A DNA stretch of 35,460 bases from Verrucomicrobiota bacterium. Its GTDB lineage: Bacteria; Verrucomicrobiota; Verrucomicrobiia; Limisphaerales; SIBE01. The stretch spans positions 1 through 35,460 of the forward strand of contig VHDE01000053.1 in NCBI GenBank assembly GCA_016871515.1, in the 5' to 3' direction. The stretch's first letter is position 1. Every line of letters begins with the position of its first letter. The notes under the pieces were generated by a model that searched no databases, was not told the origin of the DNA, and worked only from the letters and a program-made list of their open reading frames with translations. Positions 1 through 9,219 of this stretch are shown in pieces. The translations under genes and the position numbers were made by a program.

Positions 1-436
1 CGAGCATCGCCCCTAAGCCCATCTGCTGGTGAGCACACCAACAGATCCTTAAGGTGAGCCCCTTTCCGGCCGTTCTGCAACTGCGACCTGAGTGCTTCCA
101 GGGCGCCCCGTTGACAAAACTCATACCCTCGCAAAGACCACAAAGAGAGGACTTTGAGACAGGTACGCTTCTCATCGGACGGGTGAATCGTCGTTGCAGC
201 CTCAAGTGTTTGTCTTGCTTTGCAATGCAATAGGTGAAAGTCCTGCATTTTTAAGAAGATTTTTTGGCTTGTGGTTTGAACAGAAGATCGCAAAGGACCC
301 GAAGATCTGAGCATTCCCCAATCAAATTTCTTTGCGGGCTTCGCGATCTTTGTGTTAGCCGGGTTTTCAAGATGGGTTTGGTTGCGGCTTCGCCGCGCTG
401 GGGACTTTGCGGCTAACCTGGTTTTTCCGGGGTCCC
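1..436. other. Non-coding leader region of the window
   Basis: No convincing coding sequence is seen in these 436 bases on either strand. All open frames are short and lack family-like residues. The visible structure is a palindromic tract at 283-353 (listed separately) and an AT-rich run around 248-275. It lies downstream of the pseudopilin gene on the minus strand, so it may hold that gene's 3' end signals. No tRNA cloverleaf was recognised. Confidence 0.5.
283..353. repeat. Imperfect inverted repeat with AAGATCGC/GCGATCTT arms
   Basis: The left arm near 283-305 contains AAGATCGCAAAGGACCCGAA. The right arm near 328-353 contains TTTGCGGGCTTCGCGATCTT. The reverse complement of the right arm resembles the left arm, with the AAGATCGC core exact and the CAAAG/GAAG units swapped. 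A related CGCAAAGACCACAAAGAG string lies at about 131-148. This fits the intergenic palindromes seen elsewhere in the window. Its function is unknown. Confidence 0.5.
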
Positions 437-1306
437 TTACCGAGGACTATGCAAAAGCGCGTTGCGATGCGGTTCATGATCCCGATTCCACATTCGCATG
501 TCCTCCTCTTGCTTGCTGAAGAAAAGAGTGTGAATTCGAAGTGCCTCCACGTGGCCATCGCCGAAGGCAATATTCAATCGTCCCATGTGCCGCCGTGCTG
601 CAATTCGGCGATCCAAATCCACGTTGTGGTGGGAAAAATGGAAGCTCTCCCGGCCGAGGGCACCTTCTGAGATATACGGGCTGAAGTTTGGGTAGCCGAA
701 GCCGACGAACCCTCCCATCGCGATCATTCGGCTTGGGACCTTTACGTCGGACTCACGAACTGGCTCGAAGCCGGGAGTCTTGTGGCTAAACTTGCCACGT
801 CCGCCTAACCCTAGTCCTTCCATAAAAGTCCCGTGAGCGGCAATCCCTAAACCATTGTATCCATAGCTTCCACCCATGTTAAAGAAGCGAAGTCTGTCCG
901 ACGGACAAAGAAAGATTCCACGCGGATGCGGGAAGAACGAAACGCGCTTTTCGGCCTCGTAACGCTCTCGTTCCTTCAGGCTTAAATACCACCAATGCGT
1001 CACCGGTTGATGAAGGTATTGGTTGATCCACAGAGCCCAACCCTTGACGCCGTCAAGAGTATTCGACGCTCCGCGCGGACTTCCCCAATGTGTCAGTGGA
1101 TACTGCCATTTATCCTCCACGTACATCCACAGACCAAGGCTGAGCTGCCGCAGGTTGTTTTTGCATTTTACCGAGTAAGCGCGGGCCTTCGCCGCGGAGA
1201 GCGCCGGGAGCAACAGGCTGGCAAGAATTGCGATGATGGGAATGACGACTAACAGCTCGATCAACGTGATGGCGCGACGGCAGAAAGAGCCAGAAACATT
1301 GTTCAT
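437..1306 (-). CDS. Type II secretion-like pseudopilin with H-X9-DG-like tail
   Basis: Predicted secreted pilin-like protein of 289 residues. Residues 12-30 are a class III (prepilin) signal, [19 protein letters not shown]. Prepilin peptidase would cut between Ala12 and Ile13, leaving Glu17 at the conserved +5 position. The usual +1 Phe is Ile here, and a Pro sits inside the hydrophobic helix where Ala is common, so processing may be atypical. Towards the C-terminus [15 protein letters not shown] matches the H-X9-DG type tail found in the large pseudopilin families of Verrucomicrobiota and Planctomycetota. CPSDR and [10 protein letters not shown] in the middle are also typical. Members occur in dozens of copies per genome, usually as single genes. 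No secretion apparatus gene is adjacent. The palindrome at 1364-1500 lies just upstream. The exact role is unknown. Confidence 0.85.
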   Translation of the reverse strand: MNNVSGSFCRRAITLIELLVVIPIIAILASLLLPALSAAKARAYSVKCKNNLRQLSLGLWMYVEDKWQYPLTHWGSPRGASNTLDGVKGWALWINQYLHQPVTHWWYLSLKERERYEAEKRVSFFPHPRGIFLCPSDRLRFFNMGGSYGYNGLGIAAHGTFMEGLGLGGRGKFSHKTPGFEPVRESDVKVPSRMIAMGGFVGFGYPNFSPYISEGALGRESFHFSHHNVDLDRRIAARRHMGRLNIAFGDGHVEALRIHTLFFSKQEEDMRMWNRDHEPHRNALLHSPR

Positions 1307-1363
1307 AGCTGGATTGGCCGGACTTTCGACCTTCCATACACCGTGCCGTCAATGCCCATTTCT

Positions 1364-1500
1364 CGTAACGCAGACTCCCAGTCTGCTGTATCGCCGACTT
1401 TTAGTCGGCACGGCGTCCGACAGATCGGGCGGTTTCGGGCAGCCTGGACGCTCCGCAGAATGGAATTCTGGGATACAGCAGAGTGAAACTCTGCGTTACG
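1364..1500. repeat. REP-like four-hairpin palindrome, type A copy 1
   Basis: The outer arms are 1364-1392 and 1472-1500, an imperfect inverted repeat beginning CGTAACGCAGA and ending TCTGCGTTACG. Each arm folds locally: GCAGACTCCCAGTCTGC and GCCGACTTTTAGTCGGC on the left, CAGAATGGAATTCTG and GCAGAGTGAAACTCTGC on the right. A second copy in the opposite orientation lies at 12406-12539, and the right arm here matches that copy's left arm at 28 of 29 positions. It contains no coding capacity and sits between two divergent genes. Confidence 0.85.
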
Positions 1501-1569
1501 TCCGAGCGCCTGGACGAATCATTTCGCTAGTGCGGGTCCGAAGCACAACTTGTGTTTAGATCATCTCTT

Positions 1570-2961
1570 ATGACACCAAAAAACTGTTTAATTCCGCGGC
1601 GGACGTTTCTGCGCGGCGCCGGTGTGATGCTTGGCCTTCCGCTCCTGCAAGCCATGGGCAAAGTGTTGCCGTCCGCTTCACCCGAAGCCGTCGCGCGGAC
1701 AAGCGTTGCGCCAGCAGTGCAAGCGCCTGTTCGCATGGCTTGCCTGTACTTCCCGAATGGCGTGTGGGAGAAGAACTGGTTCCCACAGCAGGCGGGAGCG
1801 GATTACGAGCTGCCCTTCTCACTCGAACCGCTTGCCGAGCATAAGAAAGATATGCTGGTTTTCTCCGGGCTCGACAAGGCGCATAGCCACGGTGGCGATG
1901 GACATTACGCCAAGACTGCGAATTTCCTGACCGGGTTGCACGTCCGCAAAACGCCTGGAAAAGACATCAGCGTCGGCGGCGCGTCGATCGATCAACTTTG
2001 CGCGCAAAAGATCGGACGCTTCACGCCGTTGCCATCGCTCGAACTTGGGATTGATCCGGTCATCTCTGGCATCGATTCGGTGGTCGGTTACACGCGCCTG
2101 TATGGTTGTTACATTTCGTGGCGTTCACCCAGCACACCGGTCGCCAAAGAGATCAATCCGCGCTTGGCCTGCGAACGATTGTTTGGCGTGATCCGTGGCA
2201 ACCACGCCTCCGCCAAGGACCGCCGCCAAACCGAGGACAATCGGGCGTTGCTCGACCTTGTCTTTGACGACGCCAAGCGTCTCCGGAACAAGCTCGGTCG
2301 GGACGATCAATACAAGCTCGACGAATATCTCGATTCCGTGCGCGACGTGGAACGCCGGCTGGAGTTTTTCTCGAAACCCGATCCGCGCGAGTGGCGTCCG
2401 GCCTCTCAAACCCGCGAGGATGTGGCCGCGCCGACGGGCACCCCTGGCGATCATCAGGAACACGCGCGGCTGATGCTCGACTTGATCGCCTTGGCATTTG
2501 AAACGGATTCGACGCGCATCGCTACCTTCATGTTCGCGAACGATGTTTCGCCGAAGAACTTTGGGAAATTGATTACGGGCACGGGCGGCTCGCATCACGA
2601 GTTCAGCCATCACCAGAACAAAGCCGAGAAGTATGAGCCGTACTCGAAGATCAACCGTTGGCACGCGGAGCAACTGGCCTATTTGCTGAACAAGTTGCGC
2701 AACGTCCGCGAGGGCGATCGCACGCTTCTCGACAATTCGATGGTCCTCTTCGGTTCGAGCATGTCCGATGGCAACCGGCATGATCCGAACAATCTGCCGA
2801 TTATTTTAGCGGGGCGCGCCGGCGGGAAGATCAGCAGCGGCCGGCATATCGCCTCTCCGAAGAATACGCCGCTGTGCAACCTTTACGTTTCGATGCTCGA
2901 CCGCATGGGCACACCAGTCGAAGCGTTTGGTGACAGCAAAGAAGCGTTAGAAATAGGATAG
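1570..2961 (+). CDS. Tat-exported DUF1552 (HXXSHH) protein
   Basis: Member of the DUF1552 family of exported proteins of unknown function, common in Planctomycetota and Verrucomicrobiota. From the ATG at 1570 it is 463 residues; a GTG at 1552 would add six. The N-terminus has a twin-arginine signal (RRTFLRGAG, residues 10-18) followed by a hydrophobic stretch. LYFPNGVWEKNWFP and FSGLDKAHSHGGDGHY are family-like segments in the first third. The name-giving HxxSHH motif is HEFSHH at residues 343-348, preceded by a further His at 342, which suggests a metal site. NSMVLFGSSMSDGNRHD near residue 395 is the other conserved block. A DUF1501 gene follows after 103 bases on the same strand, the usual partner. 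The DUF1587/DUF1592 cytochrome-type partner often found beside this pair is absent. Confidence 0.88.
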   Translation: MTPKNCLIPRRTFLRGAGVMLGLPLLQAMGKVLPSASPEAVARTSVAPAVQAPVRMACLYFPNGVWEKNWFPQQAGADYELPFSLEPLAEHKKDMLVFSGLDKAHSHGGDGHYAKTANFLTGLHVRKTPGKDISVGGASIDQLCAQKIGRFTPLPSLELGIDPVISGIDSVVGYTRLYGCYISWRSPSTPVAKEINPRLACERLFGVIRGNHASAKDRRQTEDNRALLDLVFDDAKRLRNKLGRDDQYKLDEYLDSVRDVERRLEFFSKPDPREWRPASQTREDVAAPTGTPGDHQEHARLMLDLIALAFETDSTRIATFMFANDVSPKNFGKLITGTGGSHHEFSHHQNKAEKYEPYSKINRWHAEQLAYLLNKLRNVREGDRTLLDNSMVLFGSSMSDGNRHDPNNLPIILAGRAGGKISSGRHIASPKNTPLCNLYVSMLDRMGTPVEAFGDSKEALEIG

Positions 2962-3064
2962 CTTCGCGCCTCGCCATTCCGTCGAAATCGAGCGGCACTT
3001 TGGGGTTGGCACGACTTTCTCTTTTCCGCTCGCTTTCAAGGAAGGCTCGAATTATGTTCCGGCC

Positions 3065-4465
3065 ATGAAGCCTCCCGTTTCTTTACTCGATGGGTTCCTT
3101 GGCATGTCTTCTCATGGTAATTCGAATGCGCTCGTCAACAGGCGCGAATTCTTGCGGGCCGGCGCGCTGGGAGGAATCGGGTTAACGCTTCCGAAACTTC
3201 TGGCAGCTGGGCAGCCCGGCGGTTCTCCGCGCGCGGACGCTTGCATTGTTATTTTCCTGAACGGCGGGCCAAGCCACTTGGATATGTGGGACATGAAATA
3301 TGATGCTCCCATCGAAATTCGCGGGCCGTTTCAATCGATCCCGACAACGGCGCCAGGCGTCCGTTTCTGCGAATATCTGCCGCGCCTGGCCAAGCAGATG
3401 CACCGATGCACGTTGGTGCGTTCGATGAATCACAGCGTGAATAATTCCCACGCTGCGGCAGTGTATGCGGCGCTGACAGGACATGATCGAGGCGAGAAAG
3501 GTGGAGGAGCCAAGCCCGAAGATCATCCGAATATCGGCTCGGTCCTGGCCAAGCTTCGGCCCGGATCACGCGATGCATTTCCATACGTCGCGCTTCCGTA
3601 CAAGACACAAGAAGGGGCTGGCGGTCCGCTTCAGCCCGGTTTCCTCGGCGGAATCATCGGCGCGAATCACGATCCGTTCTGGGTTCTTGAAGATGCCAAT
3701 TCACCGAGCTTTCGCGTGAAGAACTTGACCTTGCCGGAACAGGTTTCGAATGGCCGGATGTCGAATCGACGTGACCTGCTTTTCGCGTTGGAGAAGCCGT
3801 TCCTCAATCAGCAAAGTCAATCGGCTGCCGTCTACGATGTCATGAGCGATTTTCAGAGACGCGCCTTCGATATGCTCACGTCGGACGCGACACAGCGCGC
3901 GTTTCAGCTCGACCAAGAACCGACCAAAGTGCGCGAAGCGTACGGACGGAACATTTATGGTCAAAGTGTGTTGCTCGCGCGACGGCTTATCGAAGCTGGC
4001 ACCCGCGTTGTAACGATGTCATGGGCGCCGAACGCGAATGCGACTTGGGACACGCACGGCGACAATTTTAATAAACTCAAGAATACGTTGCTGCCGCAGT
4101 TCGATGCCGCGGCCAGCAGTTTGCTCAGCGAACTGGCGGAACGCGGTATGTTGGAGCGAACAGTCGTTGCCGTGCTGGGAGATTTCGGACGAACGCCGCG
4201 CATCAACAATGCGGCTGGCCGCGACCACTGGAATTCGTGTTATTCCATTCTGCTCGCCGGAGGTGGCTTCAAAGAAGGTCTTGTTTACGGCGCAAGCGAT
4301 CGCATGGGTTCCTGGCCCGCTGAAAACTCTGTCTCGCCCGGTGACATCATCGCGACGCTCTACCACCTCCTTGGCGTCAATCCCCAGACGAATATCTATG
4401 ACGTGCTCGGACGGCCGCACCCGCTAGTGCCCCGGGGCCGCGTGATGGAAGAGTTAATTAGTTGA
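3065..4465 (+). CDS. Tat-exported DUF1501 protein, copy 1
   Basis: DUF1501 proteins belong to the alkaline phosphatase/sulfatase-like superfamily; their substrate is unknown. The product is 466 residues from the ATG at 3065; an alternative ATG at residue 14 would keep the signal intact. A twin-arginine signal RREFLRAG starts at residue 26. Conserved blocks are GGPSHLD (67-73), RSMNHSVNNSH further on, GDFGRTP (372-378) and GRDHW (385-389). The Asp and His residues in these blocks are candidate metal ligands by analogy with the superfamily. It lies 103 bases after the DUF1552 gene and is probably cotranscribed with it. The two other DUF1501 genes in this window are clearly diverged paralogues. 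Family assignment is firm; the reaction is not known. Confidence 0.9.
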   Translation: MKPPVSLLDGFLGMSSHGNSNALVNRREFLRAGALGGIGLTLPKLLAAGQPGGSPRADACIVIFLNGGPSHLDMWDMKYDAPIEIRGPFQSIPTTAPGVRFCEYLPRLAKQMHRCTLVRSMNHSVNNSHAAAVYAALTGHDRGEKGGGAKPEDHPNIGSVLAKLRPGSRDAFPYVALPYKTQEGAGGPLQPGFLGGIIGANHDPFWVLEDANSPSFRVKNLTLPEQVSNGRMSNRRDLLFALEKPFLNQQSQSAAVYDVMSDFQRRAFDMLTSDATQRAFQLDQEPTKVREAYGRNIYGQSVLLARRLIEAGTRVVTMSWAPNANATWDTHGDNFNKLKNTLLPQFDAAASSLLSELAERGMLERTVVAVLGDFGRTPRINNAAGRDHWNSCYSILLAGGGFKEGLVYGASDRMGSWPAENSVSPGDIIATLYHLLGVNPQTNIYDVLGRPHPLVPRGRVMEELIS

Positions 4466-4490
4466 TATCGTTCCATGAACCTGCGTCGCA

Positions 4491-4557
4491 GGATAGGCGT
4501 CCCGCCTGTCCTACATTCGCATACACCAAGAGCAAGACAGGCGGGACGCGCTGTCCC
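4491..4557. repeat. Palindromic element, type D copy 1
   Basis: Left arm 4491-4512 contains GGCGTCCCGCCTGTCCT; right arm 4535-4557 contains GACAGGCGGGACGCGCTGTC. The arms pair across a loop of about 22 bases. The type recurs at 14774-14850. It lies 26 bases after the DUF1501 stop and, on the minus strand, fills the 3' end of the broken FG-GAP gene, so it may act as a terminator and marks the point where that gene lost its tail. Confidence 0.75.
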
Positions 4558-5190
4558 ACACGTGTGCGCCGCATGTTCCAATTGTGAACACGTAGAAGCT
4601 TCCCGCGAAATTCCCGACGACCAAATCCAAATCGCCATCTCCGTCCCAATCGACCGCAACTGGACGGGTGCAGATGTTTTCGGTCTGATCCGTGCCGCCT
4701 AGGATAGGAATGATGAGTGGCTTGCGGTCCGTTCCATTCAGCACCGCCGACTGCTTAAAGCCTCCTACTGGTTGGCCCCAAAGGACCTGAAACAAGCCGG
4801 CCATCGGCTGTTCCATGCGGGAGTAGGAGCCAGAAAGAATATCGCGATGCCCATCATTGTTGAGATCCACAAACTGTGGAGTCGAGCTAGTGCATCACCA
4901 AACTCCCGGCACAGTGGCCACCTTTCCGTCCGCCTTCAACCATTCACCCGCCGCGAATTTGCCGTCGCCGAGGCCCTTGAACACGCGAATCTTTCCTTCC
5001 TTAAACTGTCCGACCAATAAATCTTTCTTGCCATCCGCATCGATATCCGCCCAGCAAGGCGCCGCGTAGCCTGGACTTTCGACTCGAACCATTTCGTTGC
5101 CTCCCTTGAGGCGAACCGGATTTTCAAATTCGACCGCCGCCGCGACGCTTGCGCCGCAAGCGAGGGTTGCGAGAATCGCGCTGTCTTCAT
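4511..5190 (-). pseudogene. Broken secreted FG-GAP/VCBS repeat protein
   Basis: Remnant of an exported beta-propeller-type protein. Two open segments in the same frame (5092-4898 and 4870-4514) carry FG-GAP calcium-binding loops DIDADGKKDL, DLNNDGHRDI and DWDGDGDLDL. They are separated by an in-frame TGA at 4895-4897, with good family sequence on both sides (VATVPGVW before, CTSSTPQFVDLNNDG after). Upstream the frame continues as SAILATLACGASVAAAVEFE, an evident signal peptide. The only ATG (5190, encoding MKTA) is out of frame with it, which implies a one-base frameshift in the first few codons. After GNFAGSFYVF the frame runs into the palindrome at 4491-4557, so the C-terminus is lost. Three independent lesions argue for a true pseudogene. 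It shares strand with the ASPIC protein gene upstream of it. Confidence 0.75.
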
Positions 5191-5434
5191 TGGAGTTATT
5201 CTTTGGGTTGGAGATTAAACAATGCAGAGGATCTCCTTCATTTAGTTCAGCCCCGACCGCGCTCGCAAATTATTGGGTTAATGCGCTCATCACCATCTCA
5301 TCTGACGGCATTACCAAAGGATACGTTCAGTTTTTCGCCGTAATGGTTCGGATTACGGTCTGCAATGGATCCGCGCGCTTGACCTCTCAATTCTTGGGAC
5401 CTGCTTAGGTTTGCTCATCTTAAAGAATCGCGCC
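5191..5434. other. Intergenic stretch without recognisable genes
   Basis: These 244 bases lie between the stop of the large ASPIC gene and the start of the decayed FG-GAP gene, both on the minus strand. I see no conserved coding sequence, no RNA gene and no strong terminator hairpin. It presumably held the promoter of the FG-GAP gene. Confidence 0.4.
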
Positions 5435-8400
5435 TCACTGGGAACGCAACGCGATGATCTGGTTAGTGACAGACGCTTGGTGTGATGTTGTCTTTCCGTC
5501 AGGCCAGCGAACATTGATTCGTGCGCTTGCTGAGGCGTGCGGAGCGGCGAAGAACAGCGCAGAACTGGATTGAGACAAATAACCGCCGCCCGCCCGAACT
5601 TCGGCAACGCGCCGGATGCCGTCGGCGAATGCCACCTCGACGCGCGCACCGATGCCAGTAGGGTTGCCCGCCGGTCCGCGCAACTGTACAGCTAACCATT
5701 TGGATTTCGTTCGGTTTCGATTTTCGACTGCGATCAACGGTCCATCGTTCGCGGCGGCCAAAAAATCGGGGACAAAATCCCGGTTGAAGTCAGTGACCGC
5801 AAGCGCTCGATGTTCTCCAGGCAGCAGGAGCCCGCTTTCGGCCGGAGCGATCGGTTTGAACTGAGCACCAGGTTCTCCTCGCAGGATCACGCCGAGACCG
5901 CCGTCCATCCGGCCGGTGTCGACCGGAGGACCGTAGAAGTTTTGCGCCAGCGCGATATCGGTGGTTCCGTCACCATCGAGATCCTCAGCGATTACGCCAA
6001 AGGCCGGCGCCAGTTGTGCCAAACGCGGCAGGGCGCGAAACGTGAAGTTCCCTTGACCGTTGTTGATCCAAACCGCCGATTCGAGGGTTGTGATCTCGAA
6101 GCGCTTGGCGTTAGACAAGTCGGATTCCTTTGCCAACTGGCGGATGGAAGCCTGAGCGTAGGACTGGCAGGTGGGGAATTGCGCGGCGAGGCTCGGCAGC
6201 GCGGCGACGAGCGTCTCGCGTCGTCGCATCGGCCACCACTCGCCATTTTCTTGGAAAGCTTCCAGCAGTTGTGTGGCGCCGGCAGCCGCAAATTCGCCTC
6301 GCCAAATGGCGACAGGATTTTCAGGCGATGCGCGGTAGCGCGTGTTCCAGCCGAAATTCGCGGCTGCCAGATCGATGTCCCCATCGCGATCTAAGTCGGC
6401 CGCCGTTAATCCTTGCCACAAACCAGTCCGCCCCGAAAAGCCGCCGGGTTCTGCGCTCGGGTCCAAATGGCCCGCTCGATTGAGAAAGAGTTTGAGGGGT
6501 CCCCATTCGCTGGCGGTGGCTAGGTCAAGCCAGCCGTCGCCATCAGCATCGAGCCAGACCGCACTTGTGACGAGACCGCTGAGACGCAGGTTTGTTGCAT
6601 GGCTGTCAGTCGCATCGATAAAACGTCCGCCTTCATTCCTGAGGAGGCGGCTTTCCGGTGTTTGCAGATATCTTGACGGCACAACCCGACCACCGATGAA
6701 CAAGTCGAGGTCGCCATCACGATCAAAGTCTCCGGCGCAAACAACGCTCCCGGACGCGCGATCGGCCGGCAGTGTTCCCGCAGCCGCTGAGCGAAACGAA
6801 CCGCGACCATCGTTCAAATAAATCCGATCCTGCAATAATGCAGACGCTGGATCGCACTCGACTCCACCCGAGACGACATACAGGTCCAAGTCGCCGTCGC
6901 CATCGGCATCGAAGAAAAGCGATCCCATGTCTTCGCACGCGCGATCGCTTTCGAACGCCGGGATTGTCGCGGCGCGAAAACGGCCGTTCGCTTCGAGGAT
7001 GCCGAGTTGGCCCGCTTGTCCCGCCGCGCCGCCAAGATAAACGTCGTCGTCTCCGTCGCCATCGACATCACCTATGGCCAGTCCAGGACCGAGTGCTGAG
7101 AGCTTCCAGGGAAGCAAAGGTTCGCGGGCAAAATCGTCGAACGTTCGCTCCTGGTGACGCAACTCCATCGATGCGCCGCTCGGTCGAAACCAGGTTTCCT
7201 TCGCCTCTTCAGCCGACGCAGGGACCGATGGCCCGGCGTTCTCAGTGATCGTGTAAAACTGGTCAGTGGCGAGATGTTGGAAGATTTGTCGAAGGCCACC
7301 GGGCCATGCCACTTCGAGTCGGCGGATCCGAGTGGCGCTTCCTAAACCAAAATGGACGAGCGGTTCGTTGGCGGACATGTAGCCGCTGGCGAGTTGAAGC
7401 GAACGGGTTTGCAGACCTCGATCCGTTTCAATCGTGATTGTCGCGCCGATGCCCCAGGAATTGCTGCGCGTGCCTTTCAACCTCAGCACAACTCGGTGGG
7501 CATTTGCCTCGCCGTTCCGGTAAAGCGATGGCAGTTCGCCGAAATTCATCACTGCGAGATCGAGGTCGCCATCGCGATCTAAGTCGGCGACGGAAGCGCC
7601 AAAGCCCGCCGAGAGCTTGTCAAGCCCCCAGCTCGATTCGCTGCGTTGGAATCGCAGATCGCCGAGGTTCCGAAAGGCCAGATTCCTTTCCAGCAAAGCG
7701 CGCTGGGTTCTCCAGGAAGGGGCGCCGGGTTGGCCCATTTGCGCCAGCAAGTCTTCGTGCACGTAATCGCGAGACATGCCATTGGCGATGAAAAGATCGA
7801 CCCAGCCGTCGTTATCAAAGTCGGCAAACTTCGGCGACCATGTCCAATCTGTCGCCTCGAGGCCGGAGAGATAAGCGGCTTCGAGAACATGACCGCGTCC
7901 GGTTCCAAGGAAAAGCGCGTTGCGCGGGTATTGCTTTGGATTGGTGCGATCGATGAACCACTGATTCTTTGCGAAGTCTTGATGAATCACCATTCGTCGC
8001 GCGTGTGTGCTGCCGGCCATTTCCGTGGCGAGCAGATCGAGCAGGCCGTCATTGTTGATGTCAGCGACGTCGGTTCCCATCGAGGCGAGAGGAACATGGG
8101 GCAGAGCCGACGCCGTGACTTCAGAAAACGTGCCGTTTCGATTGTTGCGCCAGAGCCGGTCTGGTGTCTTGTGATCGTTCGCGACGTAAATGTCAGGCCA
8201 ACTATCCGCGTCGTAATCCCACCAACTCACTCCGAGGCCGATGTCATGTCCTTGAATTCCCGCACGTGCGGTGACGTTGCTGAATGTGCCATTCGGTTCC
8301 TGGTGAAAGAGAAGATCAGGTTGGCCGGCAACGAGCAATTCCATGCGGCCGCCGCCTTTGTCTATGAGCGCGAACAAATCGCGAAACGGCGGCGCAACTT

Positions 8401-9088
8401 CTGGACGACCATTGGGACCTCGACGGACAAGGCCTCGATCGGTGGCGTTGCGCGTATTGGTGGGAAGTCGTTGCTCGGCGGCAGCGCCGTCGCGATGTGT
8501 CAGCAGGTAAACATCCAACCGTCCGTCTTTGTCATAATCGGCAAAAGCCGCCATGACGGATGCGCCCTTCCAAGCCAAACCAAAATCGCGCGCACGTTCC
8601 TTGAACTGTCCATTGCCCTGATTGACGAAGAGGAGATTGGGCGCATTAAAGCAGCAGACGTAAAGATCAAGATCTCCATCGTTATCCACATCGGCAAACG
8701 TCGCGCCGGCGGTCCATCGTCCGGCCGTGCTAACGCCTGCTCGTTCGGTGATCTCTTCAAAACGCCAGTCGCCAAGGTTTCGATAGAGCCGGCTGCCTTG
8801 ATCGTAGTTGGTCACGAAGAGATCTGGCAAATTGTCGCCATCGATGTCACCCGCGCAAATGCCGCAGCCGGCCCCTTGTTCTTGCATGAGCGCCAGCGGA
8901 GCGTTCTTTGGAAATTGATGGATGATGTCTACTCGGGAATGACCAGAAGCAATCAATTCGAAGAGCGTTCCTGAAATGGCAGTGCGTTTGGCCAAGGGAA
9001 CAGATTCGAGCGGCTCTGCAGCCGCTGCCGTCAACGCAAGAGCCAATAGAGAAACTAGGAGTGCTTTGAACATCTTGACGGGGCACAT
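5435..9088 (-). CDS. Large secreted FG-GAP/VCBS protein with two ASPIC/UnbV domains (CRTAC1-like)
   Basis: Exported beta-propeller-type protein of about 1217 residues from the ATG at 9088; the frame is open to 9136. A GGAGG about 12 bases upstream of 9088 and a good signal peptide starting at the next Met (FKALLVSLLALALTAAAAE) favour the inner starts. It contains many Ca-binding FG-GAP loops, for example DIDGDNLPDL, DVDNDGDLDL, DFDNDGWVDL, DLDRDGDLDL and DADGDGDLDL. Two ASPIC/UnbV domains are visible, one near residues 535-615 (GIGATITIETDRG, LASGYMSANEPLVHFGLG) and one at the C-terminus (GIGARVEVAFADG, RAGGGYLSQSS). The propeller-ASPIC unit therefore occurs twice in tandem. ASPIC/CRTAC1 proteins are extracellular and their role in bacteria is not established; adhesion or carbohydrate binding is often suggested. 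It is divergent from a DUF1501 gene, with about 130 bases between the starts. Confidence 0.9.
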   Translation of the reverse strand: MCPVKMFKALLVSLLALALTAAAAEPLESVPLAKRTAISGTLFELIASGHSRVDIIHQFPKNAPLALMQEQGAGCGICAGDIDGDNLPDLFVTNYDQGSRLYRNLGDWRFEEITERAGVSTAGRWTAGATFADVDNDGDLDLYVCCFNAPNLLFVNQGNGQFKERARDFGLAWKGASVMAAFADYDKDGRLDVYLLTHRDGAAAEQRLPTNTRNATDRGLVRRGPNGRPEVAPPFRDLFALIDKGGGRMELLVAGQPDLLFHQEPNGTFSNVTARAGIQGHDIGLGVSWWDYDADSWPDIYVANDHKTPDRLWRNNRNGTFSEVTASALPHVPLASMGTDVADINNDGLLDLLATEMAGSTHARRMVIHQDFAKNQWFIDRTNPKQYPRNALFLGTGRGHVLEAAYLSGLEATDWTWSPKFADFDNDGWVDLFIANGMSRDYVHEDLLAQMGQPGAPSWRTQRALLERNLAFRNLGDLRFQRSESSWGLDKLSAGFGASVADLDRDGDLDLAVMNFGELPSLYRNGEANAHRVVLRLKGTRSNSWGIGATITIETDRGLQTRSLQLASGYMSANEPLVHFGLGSATRIRRLEVAWPGGLRQIFQHLATDQFYTITENAGPSVPASAEEAKETWFRPSGASMELRHQERTFDDFAREPLLPWKLSALGPGLAIGDVDGDGDDDVYLGGAAGQAGQLGILEANGRFRAATIPAFESDRACEDMGSLFFDADGDGDLDLYVVSGGVECDPASALLQDRIYLNDGRGSFRSAAAGTLPADRASGSVVCAGDFDRDGDLDLFIGGRVVPSRYLQTPESRLLRNEGGRFIDATDSHATNLRLSGLVTSAVWLDADGDGWLDLATASEWGPLKLFLNRAGHLDPSAEPGGFSGRTGLWQGLTAADLDRDGDIDLAAANFGWNTRYRASPENPVAIWRGEFAAAGATQLLEAFQENGEWWPMRRRETLVAALPSLAAQFPTCQSYAQASIRQLAKESDLSNAKRFEITTLESAVWINNGQGNFTFRALPRLAQLAPAFGVIAEDLDGDGTTDIALAQNFYGPPVDTGRMDGGLGVILRGEPGAQFKPIAPAESGLLLPGEHRALAVTDFNRDFVPDFLAAANDGPLIAVENRNRTKSKWLAVQLRGPAGNPTGIGARVEVAFADGIRRVAEVRAGGGYLSQSSSALFFAAPHASASARINVRWPDGKTTSHQASVTNQIIALRSQ

Positions 9089-9219
9089 AATAAGGCCGGT
9101 CCTCCGATTGTTCAATGGACGTTGGTTCGGTTCCAACGAATTGAATTGAAATCCGCCTTTCAGTCAGATAACAACACATCGCGGGAACAGAATAGCTGAT
9201 TCGGAGCTGAAGCCAGCCT

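Noticed and set aside
4895..4897. Selenocysteine at the TGA next to a Cys codon in the FG-GAP gene
   Set aside because: The gene also has a frameshift and a lost C-terminus, no SECIS-like hairpin is evident just after the TGA, and the family is not known to be redox active.
7646..8974. 442-codon open frame antisense to the ASPIC protein gene
   Set aside because: The opposite strand has clear repeated FG-GAP motifs. The antisense product has no family features and follows from GC-rich codon use.
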